The position numbers and the translations under genes were made by a program. Positions 10,148 to 21,862 of a stretch of 64,000 nucleotides of DNA are shown piece by piece. Numbering within the stretch: position 1 is the stretch's first letter; each line of letters begins with the position of its first letter. The notes beneath the pieces were generated by a model that did no database searches, had not been told where the DNA came from, and saw nothing but the letters and a program-made list of their open reading frames with translations. The DNA comes from Iris pallida (taxonomy: Eukaryota; Streptophyta; Magnoliopsida; Asparagales; Iridaceae), in contig JANAVB010006999.1 of the NCBI GenBank assembly GCA_029216955.1, positions 1,821,431 to 1,885,430 of the forward strand, given 5' to 3'.

Positions 10148-11817
10148 TTATATATATATATATATATATAATTTCTTATTCGGTTTTCGGTTTTGGACCG
10201 AAACCGAAATCCAAAACCGAAACCGAAATCAAAACCGAATAAGAAAATTTAGAACCGAAACCGAATAAGAAAATTTAGTATTTTCAAAACCGAAACCGAA
10301 CCGATTTTTTCAAAACCGAACTGAATCTCTTATTCGGTTCGGTTCGGTTTTCGGTTCAAAACCGAATAATGCTCACCCCTAACTAGGCCTGTGATAACCC
10401 TAGTTTAGCTAACGATAGCAAGCCATAAGACTTGATTGGTCGTGCCTGAATGCTTGTCTTGTGGTTAACATGGGAATAATATTCTGCCTCTCATTTTCAT
10501 AATGTAAGCTATTGTTATTCTAACCATGTCTTCTTGTTACTTAATCATGTTCACTATTTATATCTTCTGTTTATTAACCTGCTGGTTTTAATTCCTTAAT
10601 GAAGCCTCCCTTGTGGCACTCGCTCTTCTGGGTTCTGATCCAACTGGTTTTGTATGGCCAGATTTTAGAGTAGCACCTGAGGATCTACTTGTCTTCCAGC
10701 CAGATGGTGAACTCTAGACGTAATCCCGATAACGAGTGGGTTCTTATTTGCTCTCCTACTCTATTGTAAATTATTCTTTTGAGGCATTTAGTCGTCGAAC
10801 AAGTGTTATCTCGTATTGAAACCAATATTCTGTCTGCCTAAGAGCTGTAGCATGATTGACAAATCCTAGGGTTGATCATGTATGACTTTAACTCTTGCTA
10901 GTCTTCGTATTTTGTATGACTAGCTTCATGATCATCTGAATATATAATGTTTGGGACGCCTTACTTTGTATGTCTGATGATCTAATATCTTGTAAAATTT
11001 ATTTGCTTGCTTAGGATTGAGACACTAGGCTTGTTCTTGACCGTAAGAGACTGATGGATTGTAGTTAAATCCTATGCATCTAGACAGTCGTGATCGTATC
11101 GCGAGGTAGGATGCACTTCAGGGTACGTAGCTGGCTGTGTCTGTCCCCCGCTCTCCAGTATTCTGGTTCTGGGGCGTGACACTCAATCACAGGCAAATAT
11201 GCAAAGTACAAGAAGTATGATCATCAGAAATAAAATAGTAAAGCATCCCAAACTATATATATACATGGATGATCATGAAGCTAGTAATACCAAGTTGAGA
11301 ACTAGCAAGAGTACTAGTTGAAGTACGTGTAGGCAACTCTAGAGGGGGTGAATAGAGTATGTGTCGATAATACCCAATTAAAAATAACTCTATTCAAGTC
11401 CACCCAACAAAAATAATAATCAGAGTATAAGTGCGGAATATAAATAGAGATCAGAGAAGCATACGCAGACACAACAGTTTTTAACCTGGTTTCCCTCGTG
11501 GAGGACTAGTCCAGGCCTGAGAACTCTAGCTCAGGATTGAAATTCACTATTTGTAAAATAGCGTACAACCACGTGCCTTTACACAGAAGAGCACGTCAAC
11601 TTTTTACAGATTCGCAGATGACGAGACTTGGAATTGTCCAAATGACTTCTTTTGAAACTCTTGCACACAAACTTCTAGTTAGCTCGCACTGAGCACCTTA
11701 GGGGCTTGGAAAGTTTTGTGGCTTGTTAGATGAGAAGAATAAGCTCTTGAATGTATAGGCTATAGGAGAAGAGAAGATGAGAAGATTGGATGATTGAAAA
11801 AGAGAGAAATCAAGACC

Positions 11818-11825
11818 TATATATA
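11818..11825 (-). promoter_or_regulatory. TATA box, Sirevirus 1 3' LTR
   Basis: TATATATA followed by GG on the - strand. The matching box of the other LTR is at 29328-29335. In both LTRs the first long palindrome begins exactly 14 bp upstream of the box. Confidence 0.6.
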
Positions 11826-11839
11826 CTAATCCAGAGAGG

Positions 11840-11988
11840 CAGAGTTCGGCCAGAACTCTGTCCCAAATATTCAAGTATTTAGCCATTGGACAACTAACAA
11901 CCAGCAAACCCTAAAAATCAGGTCCTAAAATTAAGGGGGCAGAGTTTGACCCAAACTCTGTGTGGGACAGAGTTCGGCCTGAACTCTG
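11840..11988. promoter_or_regulatory. Three long palindromes in the LTR upstream region
   Basis: 21-bp palindromes with arms CAGAGTTCGG/CCGAACTCTG or close variants lie at 11840-11860, 11940-11960 and 11968-11988, just upstream (on -) of the TATA box. Near-symmetric sites this long could bind a dimeric transcription factor or form hairpins. Sirevirus LTRs are known to carry repeated palindromic motifs. Confidence 0.65.
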
Positions 11989-12311
11989 TCTCCTAGGGGA
12001 CAGAAAGTTCAAGTAGGCTTTTTGGGCTTTGTAGGTTTTGGAGTTTGTTTGGTGGAGCTTGAGTATTAAGTCTAGGGCTGAGATACTCAGTGTGACTCAA
12101 CTTACAATAGCCTAGACTCAATAAAAGGAAAAAATACAGATTCAGATTACAAGTAACAGCAGCACTGTCGAAGATGTCTATCTTGAACTGATATGAGATG
12201 ACGTTCTGTTTTGGAGCTTTGATGGAGCTTGATGTGTTAAGTTGGATTATAATAGATATCGTCTTGTTAATTATCAAGATTAGGTTGACTGCGATCCAGT
12301 TTGGGTCAACA

Positions 12312-12580
12312 CTCTCCCCCATTTTGATAATTGATAAAAATACGATATTTGAATGTCGCAACATTCATACCTGGACACATGGAATAAAGACAGTAGCTCC
12401 CCCGTAGATGAACATGTCGGCTTCCCCATAAATAGATATGTCCTGAGACAAGTTCTAATCCAAGCAAGCACAACATAATATATATAGAAGCTCAAAGCAC
12501 ATATCAAGTATTCCCAAAGCATATATCAAGTATTCTCCCCCTTTGTCATTTAGCAAAATGAACTAATGGCTCCCCTATAA
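12312..12580 (-). other. Polypurine tract array upstream of the Sirevirus 1 3' LTR
   Basis: On -, ATTATCAAAATGGGGGAGAG abuts the LTR (12312-12331). More G-runs lie at 12396-12403 (GGGGGAGC), 12423-12427 and 12532-12546 (GACAAAGGGGGAGAA). A cluster of polypurine tracts before the 3' LTR is a described Sirevirus hallmark. Only the LTR-adjacent copy has to prime plus-strand synthesis. The remaining 12581-12770 is 3' untranslated sequence with no gene. Confidence 0.7.
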
Positions 12581-12811
12581 AAATAGACAAAGTGAATACA
12601 TGCAATCACACAACTAGGAACCATAATCGTAAAGAGAGAAAGTACTAGCTGTTTGATAACTCACAATAAACCAAAGTGCATAGTTTTGAAAGAAATACAA
12701 TGTATGAAGGAAATAGAAATACTACATCTCAAAGTTCTAAAAACTACTACATAAAGCATAATAAACTATAGCCTAATATCAGCAGCATCAGCAGGTACTA
12801 AACTACGACCA

Positions 12812-14047
12812 TCAGGGAGCACGGGATGGACCAGCAGAGTCTGAAGGGTCGTTGGCAGAGCGACGAAGGTTAACAAAGACCACGTCCGGGTCCAGATACC
12901 GTCTGATCCATGTGTCGTCAATACAGTAACCTTCGCGAGAAGGGTCACGTACGATATGAAACGACATAGTAGAATGGGTGGCCAGGGTGTACTGGAGGTC
13001 ATGTAGCGAGTTGCTGATAGCACTCATCTGATGGGTGGTGCGGTAGTCCAATTGGGTCCAACGGTCGTCTTCCAAACGGAAACGATACCACAACATCGCT
13101 TGGATGGAGTCAAGAGTAGCAGAAGGCTCGGGCTTCGAAGCATCATGAGCATCAGAGTCAGAGGATGCAGCAGCAGCAATAGTCCGATGTACCTTAGATA
13201 GAAAAGCAGGAGCATGTAGGAACTTACAGTCATCAAGAGGGATGTTGACGGCACGAAAAATCTTTGGAAGGTACATGGCATAGACTAAGGATTTTGGATT
13301 TGGTCTCGCACGAATCATCCAATCCATCATCGTACAAGGGAAGTTGAATGGAAGACAAAAGTGAAGATGATATAGAGCCGATATCTCAAGATAAGTGACT
13401 TCATCGGTTGATCCTGCTTTGGGCAAGATCGAGGAAAAGATGATTCGATGGAGTTCAAAAAAATAGTTGTTAAGATATTTGGCTCGAAGCTTGCGAGGAC
13501 GTGTGTTAGGAGAACACAATGCATCCTTTAAATCCTCAAGAATGGTTTCACCAAGAAATTGGAACTGTCGGGCATCAACAAGTTTTTTTTCCAAGTGTTT
13601 GGTTCCGGGAGGTCAAGGTAATCGGCAAGTTCGAAATCGTCAAAGGATATATCAATCCCGGCGACATGAGAATAAATCCTTGTACCGTCATGAGTTAAAT
13701 TACAGTAAAACATCTGTATGGCATTGAGATGGACATAAGATGAAGTTGTGACAAGTTCATCGAGGCATAAATCGTAAAAAAGTACGTCATATGCCGAAAA
13801 AAATTGTGAAGTTTATCGGATGGCCCGGGAACACACTACGTGAGCGAAAGTCCGTGTGCCACTCATTGGATGCATCCAATGAGACAAAAATTTACTCACT
13901 GTAGGTGTTGGGATTTGGTGGAGGTGGTGGATTGAACAAAGGATCACTTGGAGGAGGAGGAGGAGGAGGATAAGGAGGAGGAGGGTTAGATGAAGATGCC
14001 CCCTCACTTCTTAACCTCTTTCCTCTACCAAATAACTTAGGAGCCAT
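12812..14047 (-). pseudogene. Extra ORF downstream of pol (Sirevirus 3' ORF), broken
   Basis: Starts ATG at 14047 (MAPKLFGRGKRLRSEGASSS), then a proline-rich segment (PPPPYPPPPPPP) and a stop. It continues in other frames (13713-13528, HVAGIDISFDDFELADYLDL) and 13594-12812 (FELHRIIFSSILPKAGSTDE, YLEISALYHLHFCLPF, and a C-terminal IQAMLWYRFRLEDDRWTQLD segment). The homologous ORF of the second element (39851-41137) aligns throughout: FYCN, GIDI.FDD, ELHRII.S.ILPK, LE.SALYH, YAM..P.IF. The frame therefore once encoded about 430 residues. Sireviruses often have a sense ORF at this env-like position. I see no signal peptide or membrane segment. The core reminds me of the family annotated as putative plant transposon protein, which I cannot verify. 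Function unknown. Confidence 0.7.
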
Positions 14048-14590
14048 TTATAATGAAAAGATGAATTTGAAAGATATAAAAAATAGGAGTTATACCTCAC
14101 AAAAGTAGTTGGAGATGGAAGAGACCCACCAAAAATCCTTAAATCTTGAGTTTAGGAAAAGATAGCCCTAAGATTTGAGTTTTCTAGGGTTAGGGTTTGA
14201 GGAGAAAGGGTTTAGATGGAGGTAGAAGAAGAGAAAAGTGATGTGGAAGAGAGAGAGAGTTCGGGTATATGAGCAATAGGGCCAGCAGGTCGGGTTAAAT
14301 CGTGGCCGTCAGATCAAAAATTGGATGGCCAGGAGCAGCTGGGGGTTCTAGAATCAGGCACACAGAGTTCGGCCCGAACTCTGTGTAGGGCAGAGTTCGG
14401 CCCGAGTTCTGTGGCTCTAGCTCCAGAACTCCAAAAGAGAAAAAATAGTTTTGCAGAACTCCAAAAGAGAAAAAAATAGTTTTGATGAATTAAAAAAGTC
14501 TTGAATGAGAAATAATGAATGGTATAAGCCATATAATAGTGTAGCCATATAATAAATTATTGTTAAAACAATGATCATCACAGTTGAACT
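14048..14590 (-). promoter_or_regulatory. Spacer with long palindromes upstream of the extra ORF
   Basis: Two palindromes of the LTR type lie at 14361-14385 (arms CACAGAGTTCGG, 25 bp in total, perfect) and 14391-14413 (one arm altered). They are about 310 bp upstream of the extra ORF's ATG on the - strand. A related cluster lies about 290 bp upstream of the ORF in the second element (41409-41450). The same motif near the LTR TATA box suggests shared control, for example an internal promoter. That is inference. Confidence 0.5.
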
Positions 14591-14593
14591 GCC

Positions 14594-14627
14594 TCAGGTT
14601 AGCTGTAGGGACCGGATCCTAGCTAGC
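14594..14627 (-). promoter_or_regulatory. Conserved hairpin between pol and the extra ORF
   Basis: The 16-mer CCTACAGCTAACCTGA (on -) is identical at 41607-41622 in the second element, also about 150 bp after the pol stop. It forms one arm of a stem (14598-14605 with 14620-14627, loop 14 nt). Here two of the eight pairs have decayed. In the second element the stem is perfect with the same loop length. The CTACAG within it could also be a splice acceptor for a subgenomic RNA of the extra ORF. Confidence 0.5.
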
Positions 14628-14761
14628 GGTAGTCCGAAGACTAGTGCACCGTCTCGCTTAGGCTTTTACGCCTTGTTGTCAAAAGGGCCCTTTCGGTTTG
14701 TACCCAAAGTAGTGTCCCCATTAACGATATATGTTATAACCGCTATTCACGCAGGTATACA

Positions 14762-16661
14762 TTATTGTATGACAGATTCATCCAAAATTCCTAACACTCG
14801 ACACAGAAAATTGAAGCGCTCTTCGGCTAGTGGTTTTGTAAAGAAATCTGCTAGCTGATGTTCAGTGTCAATGAATTCTAAGTTAATAGTGTCATGCTGT
14901 TGATGATCACACAAGAAATGATGTCTAATCTCTATATGCTTTGTGTGTGAGTGACATACTAGATTCTTGGACAAATTTATTGTACTAATGTTATCACAGA
15001 AAATAGGTATGTGCTTGAATAATAAGCTATAGTCTTCAAGAGTTTGCTTCATCCACAGAATCTGTGTACAACAACGACCAGTTACGATGTACTCAGCTTC
15101 TGTTGTGGATAGTGCGACAGAATTCTGATTCTTGCTAACCATGAGACTAAAGCCTTTCCTAAAAAATGATACGTACCGCTGGTACTCTTACGGTCGACTT
15201 TGTATCCCGCAAAATCAGCATCGGAATATCCGTTTAAGTCAAAGGAAGTGGTTTTGGGATACCACAAGCCTACCATAATCGTTCCTTTAAGATATCTAAA
15301 GATACGCTTAACAGCGGTCATGTGTGATTCCTTAGGATTAGCTTGATATCTAGCACATAAGTAAACGCTAAACATAACACTGGGACGACTAGCAGTTAAA
15401 TACAATAGACTCCCAATCATACCTCGATACTTACATTGATCGACTGGTTTGCCGCGTTCATCAGGTTCTAGCTTTATTATAGTAGCCATAGGAGTGCTGA
15501 TAGGTTTGATGTTGTCAAGCTCGAACTTTTTTAGCATATCCTTTGTATACTTCGACTGACTGATGAAGACGCCTTGTGAGAATTGTTTTATTTACAGTCC
15601 AAGAAAGTAGTTGAGCTTCCCCATCATGCTCATCTTAAACTTGTTCTGCATACACTTGGCAAAATCTTTGTATAGACCCTCATTAGTAGACCCAAATATG
15701 ATATCATCTACATAAATTTTTACTAACAAAATAGTGTCATCAAGGAATTTTATGAAAAGTATAGTGTCAATTTTCCCTTTTGAAAAACCTTTATTAAGTA
15801 AGAAAGTACTAAGGCGTTCATACCAAGCTCGAGGAGCTTGTTTGAGGCCGTAAAGAGCTTTCTTAAGTTTAAAAATATGGTCGGAAAATTTGTGATTTTC
15901 AAAACCAGGGGGTTACTTGACAAAAATCTCTTCTTTAATAAAACCATTTAGAAAAATAATTTTCACATCCATTTGAAAAAGTTTAAAGTTTTGGAAATTT
16001 ACAAAGGCCCAAAGCATCTGAATAGATTCAAGTCGTAGTCGATACACTCCTCTTGGTTGTATCCTTGAGCTATGAGACGAGCCTTGTTGCGAGTGACCGA
16101 ACCGTCCTCATTAACTTTGTTGCAAAAAACCTATTTGGTACCAATGATTGAATGATTAGCAGGTCTAGGAGCAAGTTCCCAAACCTGATTTCGTTCGAAT
16201 TGGTTGAGTTCTTCTTGCATTGCAAATATCCAAAATTCATCGTTAAAAGCTTCTAAAACATTTTTAGGTTCAATTTGAGAAATAAAAGCAGTGCTAGCAA
16301 TAGAATATCTTAAAGAAGATCGAGTAGTTACCCCTTTCGATACCTCACCTATTATCAAGTTTTCAGGATGTGAAGGTTTGAATTGGAACTTCTTTGGTAA
16401 GCTCTCCAGAGAACTAGTTTTGGGTGGTGTATCCACAGGAATAGAAGTTGATGGTTCATCATCATCGAAAATGATAGCTGTACTATTGTCCTCATCAAAA
16501 GTTATGTTAGTAGACTCTTCAACAATCAAGGAGCGTTTATTGAACACTCTATATCCCTTACTCTTGGCAGCATAACCAAGAAGAATATATTCATCAGCTT
16601 TGGCATCAAACTTGCCTAAGTTGTTTTTGGTATTCAGGATAAAACATGAACAGTCAAACAC
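14762..16661 (-). pseudogene. Copia reverse transcriptase and RNase H (Sirevirus 1)
   Basis: The frame from 16661 holds the linker (ITFDEDNSTAIIFDDDEP, EPKNVLEAFNDEFW, MQEELNQFERNQVWEL) into reverse transcriptase. The catalytic YVDD is at 15703-15714. The RT thumb and RNase H follow (STPMATIIKLEPDE, YLTASRPSVMFSVYLCARYQ, VKRIFRYLKGT, DADFAGYKVDRKSTSGTYHF, VALSTTEAEYI, HQLADFFTKPL). The polyprotein ends at 14762 with LDESVIQ and a stop. At least three frameshifts (near 16131, 15750-15540 and 15140) break it. The enzyme copies the genomic RNA inside the virus-like particle. Confidence 0.88.
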
Positions 16662-16740
16662 TCAAAAGTAAGAAACATTTAGAGTTCTACCAAACCAAAG
16701 CTCATAGGGTATTTTCTCCGAAATAGGTCGAATCAAAACC

Positions 16741-17549
16741 CTATTCAAAACATGGCACGCTGTGCTGACAGCTTCTGCCAAAAAATTTCAAAAGAGAAAA
16801 TTGATTCAGCATGACTCTAGCTATATCGCCAAGAGTCCTATTCTTCCGCTCCACAACACCATTTTGTTGAGGAGTTCTAGGACAAGAAAACTCATGATTA
16901 AAGCCATTTAAATCAAAAAACTTTTCAAAATCAAAATTTTCAAATTCGCCACTATGATCACTTCGAGTACGAGTAATCATGTAGACTTTCTCGTTTTGGA
17001 CCTTTTTAGCAAAAACTTTGAAAACTGAAATAGTATCACCTTTATTTGCAAGAAAGAAAACCCAAGGTTATCAACAATTACGAAAGCATAGAGTTTTCCA
17101 CCAAGACTGGCTACTCTACTAGGACCAAATAAATCCATATGGAGTAATTGCAAAGGTCGAGTGGTACTTACAGTGTTGATAGAAAAAGAAGATTTGGTAG
17201 CCTTATTCTTTTCACATTCGGCACATACCGTGTCCTTTTTGAATGCGATTTCAGGAAATCCTCTTACTAGCTTCTTGGTAGATAGTCTTGATATGGTGTC
17301 CAGGTTAGCATGACCAAGACGCTGATGCCATAATAGCCTTTCATCTTTGTGGGCGTAAAGGCATCTACCTGTACTGTTAGTATCTCTAGATAGATAGAAA
17401 ATATATATGTTATCTTCCCTTATCCCTTCAAACGCGATGTATCTAGATGATCTATCATAGATAAAACATTTAGTTTTACCGAATTTAGTATCATATCCGT
17501 GATCAGCAAGATGACTAATGCTGAACAGGTTATGCTTTAACTCGGTCAC
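16741..17549 (-). pseudogene. Copia integrase (Sirevirus 1)
   Basis: The first frame carries the gag-pre-integrase zinc module (LLWHQRLGHANLDTISRLST ... CAECEKNKATKSSF) and the first catalytic D (LLHMDLFGP). A frameshift near 16980 leads to the second frame with the other two catalytic residues: D in TRSDHSGEF and E in PQQNGVVERKNRTL. Integrase inserts the cDNA into host DNA. All three acidic residues are present although the frame is broken. Confidence 0.88.
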
Positions 17550-17639
17550 TAAACAGACATCCTTAATAACGGGAGAAGGAGGATAACAAATTGTACCATT
17601 ACCTATGATATAGTCTTTCAGATTGTTGCCGAAGGATAC

Positions 17640-18237
17640 ATATCCTTTTCATCGATAGTGTTGCAAATAGATTAGCATCTCCAGTCATATGTCGCAAGCA
17701 CCTACTATCGAGAATCCATTTCCTTCTAGTTTATGAAGGAAGGTCCACCTACACCATAAGTAGATGTGACCTTTGGTACCCAGATTCTTGTGGGTTCTGA
17801 AAAGTTAGTATTCGGTACCCATATATATAGATTAATATCCACTAGTTTTCTAATTTTACACTGTGGTGATAAGTGTCCATGTAAACCACAATAAGTACAT
17901 GTAGCATGCATATTGGTGTTGGGTACAGGATGATAGTGATGTCTATATGTGGGTATAGAATAATGATAACTATGTGTAGTAGTAGGACGATGATAATAAT
18001 TACGTGTAGCAGCAGGATGATTATAACTACGTGTGTGTGTTTTACGTGCTGCATGGGAGTAGGTGTACATAAAGGCATATTTTTGTGTGGTATATGGATG
18101 AGTGTTTTTGTAATGACGTGCTCTCTTGTATTGAGCCGTCTGGTGTTTAGTGTAAGTGTTGTGATTATGAAACTGAGTTTGAGATTGAATAACCTGTTTA
18201 CCCAGTTAATTTCTAATTTTTTAGAGGCAGCATGCAA
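17640..18237 (-). pseudogene. Second zinc knuckle and retropepsin (Sirevirus 1)
   Basis: After an H/Y/T-rich stretch a second CCHC knuckle (CTYCGLHGHLSPQC) precedes WVPK and the protease. The catalytic loop is visible in one frame at about 17690-17720 as WILDSRCLRHMTGD. The universal D-S/T-G reads D-S-R here, so the protease would be dead even without the frameshifts around it. Retropepsin cuts the polyprotein into gag, integrase and RT. Confidence 0.7.
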
Positions 18238-18434
18238 CTCATCACATTTAGCAGTAAGACCATTTATTCTACCAATAACAATCTTGTACTTGTTTTTCTC
18301 TTCAGCAAGTTCTTTATTTAAAGCACTGATATCATGTGTTTACTTCTCAATAAGAGATTCGACATCGTGTAAGCTTAACTTAAGCTTAGATACCTCCTCA
18401 GTGTTTTCCGTGGATGTAGTGTTTCAAACATTTT

Positions 18435-19642
18435 TTAATAAGCATGAACGTTTATGGATCTCGGCTTTATCCTTAGCATGTTTATATTTGTTATAATAAC
18501 CTTTTTGTGGTCTTCAAGTAGATCACTAAAGGCATCACCTAGTTCATCAAAAGAAAAGTCGTCAAAAGAATCATTTACCTTATCTGAAGTTGCCATTAGG
18601 CAGACGTTTGGCGTGTCTTGTGGAGAGTCCTCTTCTTCGTCTGAATCACTAGCCTCGCTTTCGTGCCAGATGCTAGTGTTGGCATACTTTCTTGAAGTTG
18701 GCTTCTTGTACGACTTTTCGTTTCTGCTTTCTTTCTTTGCTACATGACAACCTTTTCTGACGTGTCCCGTCTTCTTGCATCCGAAGCAGGTGGGTTCTTC
18801 CTCATCTTCTTTTTGCTCCTTCTTCCTTCGGTTGAAGCGTAGGAACTTCTTGAAATTTTGAACCATGAGTGCTTGATTGTCACCTTCAGAATCATCGTCA
18901 TCTGTTTCCACTGTGATGGTTCTTCGACGATGAGCTTTTAAGGCAATTTCTTTTTTTTTGGAGCAGTTTCTTCAAAATCTTTGAGGTTGAGCTCATGCAT
19001 CATCAGCTTGTCCATCAGAGTTTCTAGTGACATAGTCGTAAGATCATTTCCTTCGATAATCGTCGTGACCTTGGGGTTCCAGATCTCCGGCAATCCTCTT
19101 AGCACTTTGCGTATCTTCTCATGGTTGGAATATACTTTTCCAAGAAAAGATAAAGGGTTGACGATGTCGAGGAATATGGTGAACATCTGAGTAATTGTCT
19201 CATTTGGCTTCATTTTGAAGGTCTCGTATTCTTGTGTCAGACGGCTGATCTTTGATTCTTTAATCTGTGTGGTTCCTTCGTGAGTCACCTCAAGAAGCCT
19301 CCATACTTCGTGTGAGGTAGAGCATGTAGAGACCCGGTTGAATTCAGTCATGTCTATTGCACAAAAGAGAGCATTAATTGACCTAGCATCTAGACTTGCC
19401 TATTTCTTTTCCTGGTCAAAATATTTGTCGTGGGGTTTTTCAACAAGAGTCCCATCGACAACTATTCTGGCAGGGTTTTTGTAACCATCCATGACGATGG
19501 TCAACAGATCAAAGTCTAGAGACTTAAGATAAAAACTCATCCTAGTTTTCCAATAGGTGTAATTAGTTCCGTCAAATAGGGGTGGCCTATTTGTGGACTG
19601 TCCCTCACTATAGTTGAAAAAGGTAGGTTGTGTGGTTGCCAT
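18435..19642 (-). pseudogene. Copia gag (Sirevirus 1)
   Basis: The start ATG at 19642 (MATTQPTFFNYSEG) leads into RPPLFDGTNYTYWKTRM, the hallmark opening of Sirevirus gag. A second frame (19351-18938) continues the capsid domain (EFNRVSTCSTSHEVWRLLEV, KESKISRLTQEYETFKM, GLPEIWNPKVTTI). A third (18911-18435) has an acidic stretch, a basic stretch and the CCHC zinc knuckle CFGCKKTGHVRKGC that binds RNA. Stops or frameshifts near 19400 and 18938 break it. The upstream leader is cut by the element at 19667-28794, only 24 bp before this ATG. Confidence 0.88.
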
Positions 19643-19666
19643 GGATCAGCTCTTAGGATGTTAATC

Positions 19667-21806
19667 TGTAATGCCCCAGTCCCAAAATACGTAGGACTAG
19701 GAACGTAGACATGCCTGCTGTATTCATACGAAGTACATGGGCCTCGTATGGATACATAAGCTGTAAAATACAGTATAATCATAACTAATCTCATCCACAA
19801 GAATAAAAGATATCATATAATCAATTATGAATTGTCTTGGTATAATATGTTGGGCGGAGACAAATCTACTACTAACAAGTAAAGGAAAAATACATAAGAA
19901 AAGATATGAATTTGGCGAGCGAAGCGAAGACGATCCAAGTGCAATCATCCTCGAAGAAATAGCGATGATCACGGCTAGAGCTAGAACACCTACGAAAGAC
20001 AATAGCACACACCTGAGGAGATAACCATGTCCTCAGAGGGACGTAACAAGACACATAATATCATGCCATATAAACTGAATAAATATTGCTCAAATAAATA
20101 AGTCAATTGAATTATAACATGGTCCAATACACACCTATTGAACGAGCGTACCATCCCCCCAACCAAACAAGGACAGGAGATGGTAAACTAATTCACGGTG
20201 ACGTATCTTTCCATGCTAAAAATCCAATATGGTATCCGGACCCCAACAAGGTTCAACACCTTCTTATCGAAGTAGTAAGTCACACCTACAACCAAACAAG
20301 GACAAGATGTGACGAACTAATCTGCGACAAGTTATTGTTCCAAGCCACGGTCAGATATAAGTACCCAAACCAAAAGTACTCGTACCTAACGGATAAAGGT
20401 GCCTAACCGGTCTAAGTGAAATGTAGTTAAGAACAATCCTTCCTGCGCATGGACCCTGGCTGAATAGGATCGGCATAGTCCCCCCTTGGGCACCAGAAGC
20501 CCTATCAGTAAGAGCATGACGTTCTGCAGAATCGTCAGTGGCCGTCAGTAATCATGGGTCATCAACCCCGTATCTCCAGCGGAGAGTCCGGGTCACAAGG
20601 GAAGTGCATCGAAGCCCATACGCTAAGGAATTGTTCTCCCCGCCCAATGCCTACTGTGTTGTATCCACAACACAAACCACTATAACCGCTAAGTCAAACT
20701 AGCATGCAATCTCTATTAGCGGTTATTCCTATCACACGGCTTGTACGTACTGGTGGCCAGCCAATCTCGCACTTCCGTGTCCTACATGCGACACACAACT
20801 TCGTGGTACAACGTGTCAAGGCCAATGAATGCAACACACAAGGTGGTCCCTTAAATCTAGGTTTAATTTGTAAAAAAATAATACACAGCAGGAAATATAA
20901 ATAAACAGTAAGTTCTAACAGGTTATGCCATGTATCACAGTTTATTTTGCATAAAGAAAATAAATAATGCATGAAGTATGAGCTAAAATAAATAAACAGC
21001 AAATGGCAAGGTGTCTTGCCTGGTAGAACGCCCGGTGTACTACAATAATCAATGTGGCACGAACTGCAATTTCGGTGTAATAACTATGCAAGGTGACCTC
21101 TGGTGGTGGCACGGACAGTTCCATTGGGTCCAGAACGGTCGAATTAGCTAGGAACAATAGGTGGAAAGAAAGAATTGGCAAAGGGATATGAAGATTGGTT
21201 ACGGACAGGAGAAAATCAAAGAAATAATGGATAAATATTATATATACGAATTTTAGAAAATATTTAAAATTCCTAAAACTAGTTTTCATGAGTCAAAATA
21301 TTTATAGGAAAAATACTTAAATACTTAAAGTCAAGAAAAATCATTTTCGGCAGAAACTCTAAGTTGTCAAAAATTAGATATTAGATAGGAGCTATTTTTT
21401 TTATTAGTAAAAATAATATTTGATAAACACATAAAAATTTGGAAAACCGCTTTAGACAAAAATTCTATGTTTTCTTTTATTCAAAATATTCTAAATAAAT
21501 ATCTAAAAGTCATAAAAACTCTTTTCTTATATTAAAGCTATAATTCAACTGGGTAGAAAATATTTGAATCATCAAAAAATAATACTCTAATATAGTTCAA
21601 AAATATCTCGATGTATTTTAATAATAATTAACAAAATTAATATAAGTAAGCCAAACAAATATGCTTAATTAATATCAAAATAACATTAATGATAATAGTA
21701 ATATAGCATTTATAACCATACAATAGATTTTGTACATATAAAGAATAAATAAATAAAATAATAATAATAACAATAATGAAAATAACAATAATAATAAATA
21801 TAATAA

Positions 21807-21862
<56 letters not shown>

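Larger units (their letters stand above)
7544..10381. mobile_element. Non-autonomous hAT-type DNA transposon with GGTTCGGTT-rich ends
   Basis: The ends are TAGGGGTGAGTATTCGG on the left and, reverse-complemented, TAGGGGTGAGCATTATTCGG on the right. Both are followed by subterminal arrays of the GGTTCGGTTTTCGG type in alternating orientation. The element is flanked by a perfect 8-bp duplication ACTAGGCC (7536-7543 and 10382-10389), the length expected of hAT transposition. It sits inside the chromovirus LTR. There is no transposase frame. The interior is a palindromic rearrangement plus a GC-rich insert. Confidence 0.8.
3551..11181 (+). mobile_element. Ty3/gypsy chromovirus (Tekay/Del-like), 5'-truncated
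   Basis: This element keeps the 3' part of pol (RNase H, integrase, chromodomain-like end), a polypurine end AAGGTGGGTAGAG at 5585-5597, and the 3' LTR ending GGGGCGTGACA at 11181. The 5' LTR, gag, protease and most of reverse transcriptase are missing. Homology starts abruptly at about 3551 inside the RNase H domain. The LTR is interrupted by the hAT-type element at 7544-10381. Without that insert the LTR would be about 2.7 kb. Stops and frameshifts in pol show it is dead. Confidence 0.8.
5599..11181 (+). repeat. 3' LTR of the chromovirus, interrupted by a hAT-type element
   Basis: The LTR spans 5599-7543 and 10382-11181. It begins TAGTCACTCCCG (TA in place of the usual TG) after the polypurine tract and ends GGGGCGTGACA. 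Within it are a TATA box, a GC-rich minisatellite (6290-6650) and tandem repeats (6880-7060). Its right half is homologous, in inverted orientation, to 11182-11318 plus 29793 to about 31500. The left boundary is less certain because no second LTR of this copy survives. Confidence 0.65.
11319..12311 (-). repeat. Sirevirus 1, 3' LTR
   Basis: Read on -, it starts TGTTGACCCAAACTGG right after the polypurine tract and ends CCTACACGTACTTCA. It is 993 bp long against 962 bp for the partner. The two LTRs differ visibly by substitutions and small indels, more than the LTRs of the nested element differ from each other. Confidence 0.9.

Noticed and set aside
12812..14047. Calling the extra Sirevirus ORF an envelope gene
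   Set aside because: Position fits, but there is no signal peptide, no transmembrane stretch and no cysteine pattern; the label would rest on position alone.
17906..18496. 196-codon plus-strand frame
   Set aside because: Antisense shadow of the Sirevirus gag/protease region, with hydrophobic low-complexity content.
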